Shown here piece by piece: positions 58,538-64,000 of a stretch of 64,000 bases of DNA. Within the stretch, counting starts at the first letter, position 1, and every line of letters begins with the position of its first letter. The position numbers and the translations under genes are program-made. The notes under the pieces are model-generated. The model had not been told where the DNA came from. It did no database searches and saw only the letters and a list, made by a program, of their open reading frames with translations. Origin of the DNA: Rhizobium leguminosarum (GTDB taxonomy: Bacteria > Pseudomonadota > Alphaproteobacteria > Rhizobiales > Rhizobiaceae); contig NZ_CP016286.1 of assembly GCF_001679785.1 (NCBI RefSeq), positions 434,001 to 498,000 on the forward strand, written 5' to 3'.

Positions 58538-58960
58538 TCAAGCCGCAGCGCGGACCCTTGCCTCTTCGCGGATCCTGTTCACCATCGACCGCAGTCCGTT
58601 CGAACGCTGCGATGACAGGTTCTCCACCAGGCCGATCTTCGAGAATATCTCGAAGGCATCGAGCCCGGCGATCTCGGAGGCCGTCTTGCCGGAATAGGTG
58701 GCAAGCACGATGGCGACGAGGCCGCGCACGATATGGGCGTCGGAATCACCCTCGAAGCTCATGACGGGATTGTCGGGATCGCCTGCCGTATGGCTCACCA
58801 GCCACACCTGGCTGGCGCAACCCATCACCTTATTCTCGGAGGTACGCTTCTCCTCCGCCAAGTCGGGCAGCGCCTTGCCGAGTTCGATGACATAGCGGTA
58901 GCGGTCTTCCCAATCGTCGAGGAAAGCGAAGTCGTCGATGATCTGGTCGAGGGATGCCAT
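58538..58960 (-). CDS. sufE: Cysteine desulfuration protein SufE
   Basis: A 140-residue protein that accepts persulfide sulfur from SufS-type cysteine desulfurases for iron-sulfur cluster assembly. ATG 58960 (MASLDQIIDDF) is preferred over 58975. The acceptor Cys48 is in NKVMGCASQVWL, the conserved active-site loop, and the C-terminal RSNGLRSMVNRIREEA is typical. Cytoplasmic. The suf operon itself is not in the window. The neighbour order rosR-sufE-DUF5330 is consistent with Rhizobium chromosomes. Confidence 0.92.
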   Translation of the reverse strand: MASLDQIIDDFAFLDDWEDRYRYVIELGKALPDLAEEKRTSENKVMGCASQVWLVSHTAGDPDNPVMSFEGDSDAHIVRGLVAIVLATYSGKTASEIAGLDAFEIFSKIGLVENLSSQRSNGLRSMVNRIREEARVRAAA

Positions 58961-58977
58961 GCGGAAGCCTTTCACTA

Positions 58978-59030
58978 TTAAAGCAGTTCCAGCAAAAGTG
59001 CGCAGCGGTTTTGCGTCCGGAATGCGTCAG
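58978..59030. repeat. Rhizobial intergenic repeat (short form)
   Basis: TTAAAGCAGTTCCAGCAAAA, then GTGCGCAGCGGTTTTGCGTC and CGGAATGCGTC, related to 34616-34668. It lies in the leader of sufE. Confidence 0.55.
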
Positions 59031-59079
59031 GAAGTGCTCTAAGACTGCATATAGGTGAAAGACCGGCAGATTTGAACCG

Positions 59080-59118
59080 TTAAAAAGAAACGCCGTGAGG
59101 GATGGGCATCCTCACGGC
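59080..59118 (-). terminator. Rho-independent terminator after DUF5330 gene
   Basis: On the minus strand, GCCGTGAGG (59118-59110) and CCTCACGGC (59100-59092) form a 9-base perfect stem, followed by GTTTCTTTTTAA. It ends the transcript of the gene at 59208-59702. Confidence 0.85.
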
Positions 59119-59207
59119 GCAGCAACATGCTGAATTAAACAGGGCAGGCACGTCAGGCATGGGGCATCTCCGCGTCACGCGGACCACCGATGCAAGCTGG
59201 TTAAGGG

Positions 59208-59702
59208 TCAGGTCGCCGGCTTCGGCGTCGGCAGCGGAATGGCGCCGGTCACCACCGCCTCAGGCGAGGCATCATCCTCGACCGGCGGACGGTAAGGCAT
59301 CGGCTGGTTGAGCGCGGCCTTGGCCTCGCGCACCTTTTCCTGGATGGCAGGCGTGGTCAGGGAAGGCATGTTGAGCGCCACCGGCATCTGCGGTTCGGCA
59401 AGCCTTGCGGTTGCCGGCGCCTCATCCTTGAACTGGCTGTCGAGAAGTTCGTAGGCGACGTGGGCGCCCTCGCGGGCCCGGTAACCGAGTGCCGTCAAGG
59501 TCTCGGCGCCCTTGGCGCAGACCTCGGGCTTTTCCGAGCACATTCCTGTCAGATAGTCATAGGCGCCGCTTGCCGCCGTGAATGCGTCGGAAAGCTGCAA
59601 TTGCGGACCGCCGGCGAGCTTGTCGGAACTTTCCGTGCTGAAGACGGAAAGAAGCACGAGCACGAGGCCAAACCAGAAGGATCCTTTGATCAGAAACCAC
59701 AT
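59208..59702 (-). CDS. DUF5330 domain protein, single-pass membrane or secreted
   Basis: A 164-residue protein. The N-terminus MWFLIKGSFWFGLVLVLLSV is a membrane anchor or signal sequence. Then follow QLSDAFTAASGAYDYLTGMC, SEKPEVCAKGAETLTALGYR and AREGAHVAYELLDSQ, with a CX6C pair suggesting a periplasmic disulfide, and a Pro-rich tail (AIPLPTPKPAT). This matches the DUF5330 family of Rhizobiales; function is unknown. A terminator follows it. Start ATG at 59702. Confidence 0.83.
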   Translation of the reverse strand: MWFLIKGSFWFGLVLVLLSVFSTESSDKLAGGPQLQLSDAFTAASGAYDYLTGMCSEKPEVCAKGAETLTALGYRAREGAHVAYELLDSQFKDEAPATARLAEPQMPVALNMPSLTTPAIQEKVREAKAALNQPMPYRPPVEDDASPEAVVTGAIPLPTPKPAT

Positions 59703-60154
59703 TGTCGTTGCCCATCCTGTTTTCCCTGTCCGGTTCTTGTCGCCGAATCAGGCCGGTTGTCCGGTGTGTTTTCACCCTACCGCCAAGTTGCGAATGCCGC
59801 TTTTCGAAACTCACGCGCATTTGCGGCAAATTTAGTTCAAATTTTAGCGAACGGCATTTGAGCCGTATTTTAGTCGAATGCGACCGATCCCCGTTAAGCA
59901 TCAGGGCAGCACCTGCTTGCAATTGCAGGACTTTTGCCGGCTCGCCTTGCCACAGGAGTTAACGCAATGCTGAAATATGAAGAAAATCCGTCGCTTACCC
60001 CCTATTAACCACAAAAGGCAAAGAGCCTTCCAGATGCTTCAAAACGAGAATTTCGGCCGTTTCAGGCTGTGAACAGCGCTTTTGCCTTATCCTTTCTTTA
60101 AGTCGCCAAGGCCTATTGTCCGGATCGATAGACAGCCTTTCGGGCGGGTATTGC
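59703..60154. other. Intergenic region between DUF5330 and histidine kinase genes
   Basis: About 450 bases holding the divergent promoters. The stretch 59960-60010 is relatively A/T-rich (GAAATATGAAGAAAATCCG, TATTAACCACAAAAGG). No gene or strong hairpin was recognised. Confidence 0.4.
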
Positions 60155-61667
<1,513 letters not shown>

Positions 61668-61696
<29 letters not shown>

Positions 61697-62588
61697 GGGA
61701 AAAAGAGGACGGCAGCAGCCGGGCCTTCTGATGTCAGGCGCTGCCGCCCTCGGCGGTCTCGGCCTGCAAGGCGCATCAGTGCTCGGCGGCGTCATCGGCC
61801 GCAATCCGTCGGTCGCCGGCGGCACGATCACCTTCGCCGTCATCTTCTCCTTCGTCGCCGCCAATGCGCTCTGGTATCAGCCGGGCCTGCATCCGCATCC
61901 GATTTTCCGCACCCGCGATCCGCAGTCTCCGACCGTGATCGGCGCCCGCCGCCCGGCCGAGGAGCAACAGGGCGACGTCACCACCTTCCGGATCGAACGG
62001 CCGGAGGATACCGCCACCACGAACGCGACACCGGCGCCTGCCGCACCCGGCCAGCAGCCGAGCCAGCTCGTCATGGACATCCAGCAGCAGCTGGTGCGCC
62101 GCGGCCTCTATAACGGCATACCCGACGGCATCATCGGCCCCCGAACCAGTGCGGCCATTCTTTTCTTCGAGGAGACCGTCGGTATGACCCAGACCGGCGA
62201 TCCGACGCCGGAGGTGCTGGTGGCGCTGAAGACCGATGCCGCCGGCCCCTCGACCGTGCCCGCCGAAAAGCCGCCCGAGGATGTCAGCTCGAAGGCGGCG
62301 GCGGAAGACCCGGTGGCAGCGGCGATCCGCAGCGCCGAGAAGACCGTCAAAACGGTTCCATCGGCGGCAAAGCAGGTTCCATCAAGCCAAATCACCAATG
62401 TCGACCTGGTGTTGAAGATCCAGAAGGGTCTTTCCAACATGGCCTATGCCAATGTCGGCGTCGACGGCGTCGCCGGCGAGCAGACCCGCGCGGCCATCCG
62501 CCATTTTCAGAAGCACTACAACCTGCCCGAAGACGGCGAGCCGAACCAGGCGGTGCTGAAGAAACTCAAGGAAATCGGCGCGATCTAG
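61668..62588 (+). CDS. Membrane-anchored peptidoglycan-binding protein
   Basis: A 306-residue protein starting at ATG 61668 inside the end of the kinase gene, with GGAAGAGGGG upstream. The N-terminus is very basic (MAARKRKSPKGKRGRQQPG), followed by a glycine-rich hydrophobic part and one clear membrane helix (TITFAVIFSFVAANALWYQP). The periplasmic part has two PG_binding_1 domains, QLVMDIQQQLVRRGLYNGIP and DLVLKIQKGLSNMAYANVGV, with IIGPRTSAAILFFEE and VAGEQTRAAIRHFQKHYN as second halves. It probably binds the cell wall. Coupling to the kinase suggests joint action. Confidence 0.85.
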
Positions 62589-62708
62589 CCGCCATGATGC
62601 CGCACGGTTGGCTTCGCCCTACAACCTAAGTCTAAGGCGCGGCTGTTGTTTGCAACTTATTAACCATGTTGACGGAAGCTTTTCTGATTGGGCGGAGGAG
62701 CGTCGGAC

Positions 62709-64000
62709 ATGCATGCGCTGAAGGCGATAGACGATCTGGCCGGAGAACCGGCGGTCGAAGCGGGAGGGCCTGATCGCGAGGCGCTGCGCCACATCCTGCT
62801 GCGTCTTGCCGAAGAAGCCTCCACCCTTGGCATCGATCTCGTCGATATCGCCGGCGCCATCCAGGACATGGCGGGAATGTCGGCCCGGCATGCCTCCGCC
62901 TTCGATCATGTTACCCGCACCGCGCTTTCGATTGCCGAGACCAACCGCTCGGTCGCCATGTCGCTGCGCGAGACCGACCGCACGGCGGCCGAGGCCCGCC
63001 ACATGCTGAAAGAATCGGCCGACCGTCTGACGGGCTCCGTCGCCGAGATCGGCCACATGGTCCAGTCCTCCAACGAAATCGGCGCTGAGATCGCCGGCTT
63101 CTCGAAGTCGCTTGCCGACGTCGATAATATCGCCGAGGAGATCAGCACCATCGCCCGCCAGACCAACCTGCTGGCGCTGAACGCCGCGATCGAGGCGGCG
63201 CGCGCCGGCGATGCGGGCAAGGGTTTTGCGGTCGTCGCCACCGAGGTCCGGGCGCTTTCGCTGCAGACCTCGAAGGCGACCGGCTCCATCCAGCAGACGC
63301 TGGACGAACTGCGCGTGAAGATCGACCGTCTGTCGGCCGTCGGCAGCGATGCGCGCGAAAGCGCCGCCGGCGTGCGTGACAAGTCGGAGGCGATGCGCGG
63401 CGCCTTCGAAAGCATGGAACATGTCATCACCCGCATCCTCGACAGTTCGACTGTCATGGCCAACACCACCGAGGCGGTCGACCAGCAATGCGCCGGCTTC
63501 GTCGAGAAACTCGGCGAGATGTCGGCCGAGGTCGCCGGCTCGAATGTCAGGCTGCAGCAGGCGGCAAAACGCGTCGACAGCGTCGTCGGCCTCTCGGAAA
63601 CCCTGATCCAGCTGACGGCGAGCGCCGGCGTCAAGACCGCCGACAGCCGTTGGATCGAGGAAGCGCAGTCGGTGGCAAGACAGATTTCCGGCGCCTTCGA
63701 ACGCGCCGTCGCGGAAGGCCAGATCGGGCTCGACGCTCTTTTCGACCGACGGTATAGGCCGATACCGGGCTCTGATCCGGCACAGATGATGGCGGCCTTC
63801 ACCGAACTCACCGACCGCCTGCTGCCGCCCATCCAGGAACCCGTCACAACCTTGGACGAGCGCATCGCCTTCTGCGCGGCGATCGACGAGAATGGCTATC
63901 TGCCAACCCACAACCGAAAATTCTCGCAAGCCCAGCGGCCTGGCGACAGCGTCTGGAACACTGCCAATTGCCGCAACCGCCGCATCTTCGCCGATCGCGT
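62709..64000 (+). CDS. Soluble methyl-accepting chemotaxis protein, truncated by window end
   Basis: ATG 62709 opens a frame that reaches the window end (about 430 residues seen). There is no membrane helix in the visible part, so it is a cytoplasmic receptor. The signalling tip is [20 protein letters not shown] followed by [20 protein letters not shown] (about residues 140-180), the most conserved MCP block. After coiled-coil segments, residues from about 389 read [20 protein letters not shown] and then [18 protein letters not shown], the end of a Cache/PAS-like sensor motif of rhizobial receptors. The sensor lies at the C-terminus, which is unusual. Start context is AGGAGCGTCGGAC. Confidence 0.85.
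   Translation, partial: MHALKAIDDLAGEPAVEAGGPDREALRHILLRLAEEASTLGIDLVDIAGAIQDMAGMSARHASAFDHVTRTALSIAETNRSVAMSLRETDRTAAEARHMLKESADRLTGSVAEIGHMVQSSNEIGAEIAGFSKSLADVDNIAEEISTIARQTNLLALNAAIEAARAGDAGKGFAVVATEVRALSLQTSKATGSIQQTLDELRVKIDRLSAVGSDARESAAGVRDKSEAMRGAFESMEHVITRILDSSTVMANTTEAVDQQCAGFVEKLGEMSAEVAGSNVRLQQAAKRVDSVVGLSETLIQLTASAGVKTADSRWIEEAQSVARQISGAFERAVAEGQIGLDALFDRRYRPIPGSDPAQMMAAFTELTDRLLPPIQEPVTTLDERIAFCAAIDENGYLPTHNRKFSQAQRPGDSVWNTANCRNRRIFADR

Noticed and set aside
62619..63929. Minus-strand frame of 436 codons at the window end
   Set aside because: The plus strand carries a textbook MCP signalling block; the antisense has no domain.

Overview
The window reads as chromosomal DNA of a Rhizobium of the leguminosarum/etli group. 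The evidence is high GC with rhizobial codon use, a RosR/MucR zinc-finger regulator next to sufE and a DUF5330 gene, a DmeR-DmeF metal-efflux pair, a seven-gene Mrp/Pha antiporter operon, a heat-shock gene behind a ROSE-like RNA thermometer, and many short palindromic intergenic repeats of the rhizobial mosaic (RIME-like) type. No rRNA, tRNA, CRISPR or phage genes were seen.

Layout. 1-13 kb: mostly housekeeping and detoxification genes (truncated P-loop kinase, cupin, TIM-barrel isomerase, zinc alcohol dehydrogenase, class IV aminotransferase, NadE, a GST/TetR/MFS group, TauE exporter, SAM methyltransferase, a secreted-protein pseudogene, Fe/Mn superoxide dismutase, metallophosphoesterase). 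13.4-14.9 kb: an intact IS630-family element carrying a divergent LexA-like winged-helix gene. 15-19.1 kb: three c-type cytochromes, a WYL regulator and a LysE exporter. 19.1-30.6 kb: GST, GNAT, dmeRF, class A beta-lactamase, PQQ glucose dehydrogenase, SelO, MFS pump, homocysteine methyltransferase. 30.6-36.7 kb: an insertion-sequence cluster. It holds a second, frameshifted IS630 copy in opposite orientation, an ISNCY/IS1202-like element abutting it, and an IS481 element inside a palindromic repeat; TetR and DUF1697 genes lie between them. 36.8-48.1 kb: oligopeptidase B, DUF930, polysaccharide deacetylase, a PH-domain membrane protein, FAD oxidoreductase, AI-2E transporter, VOC protein, universal stress protein behind a FixK/FNR-like box, hemolysin III, GNAT and pentapeptide proteins. 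48.4-50.8 kb: heat-shock and repair genes (ROSE-controlled hsp20, a broken second hsp20, msrB). 51-57.3 kb: mrpABCDEFG. 57.8-64 kb: rosR, sufE, DUF5330, a histidine kinase overlapping a peptidoglycan-binding protein, and a cytoplasmic chemoreceptor running off the end.

How the genes fit together. Many products deal with envelope and redox stress or with metal and ion balance (SOD, MsrB, GSTs, DmeF, Mrp, sHSP, USP). Several local regulatory circuits can be read from the DNA: TetR/GST, YafY/LysE, DmeR/DmeF, a self-facing TetR operator, RpoH plus ROSE, and FixK/USP. The most unusual structures are the IS630 elements with an embedded regulator, the nested IS stack that splits a probable mmuM-tetR divergent promoter, and a RIME-like repeat in the mrp operon flanked by a duplicated mrpD start region.
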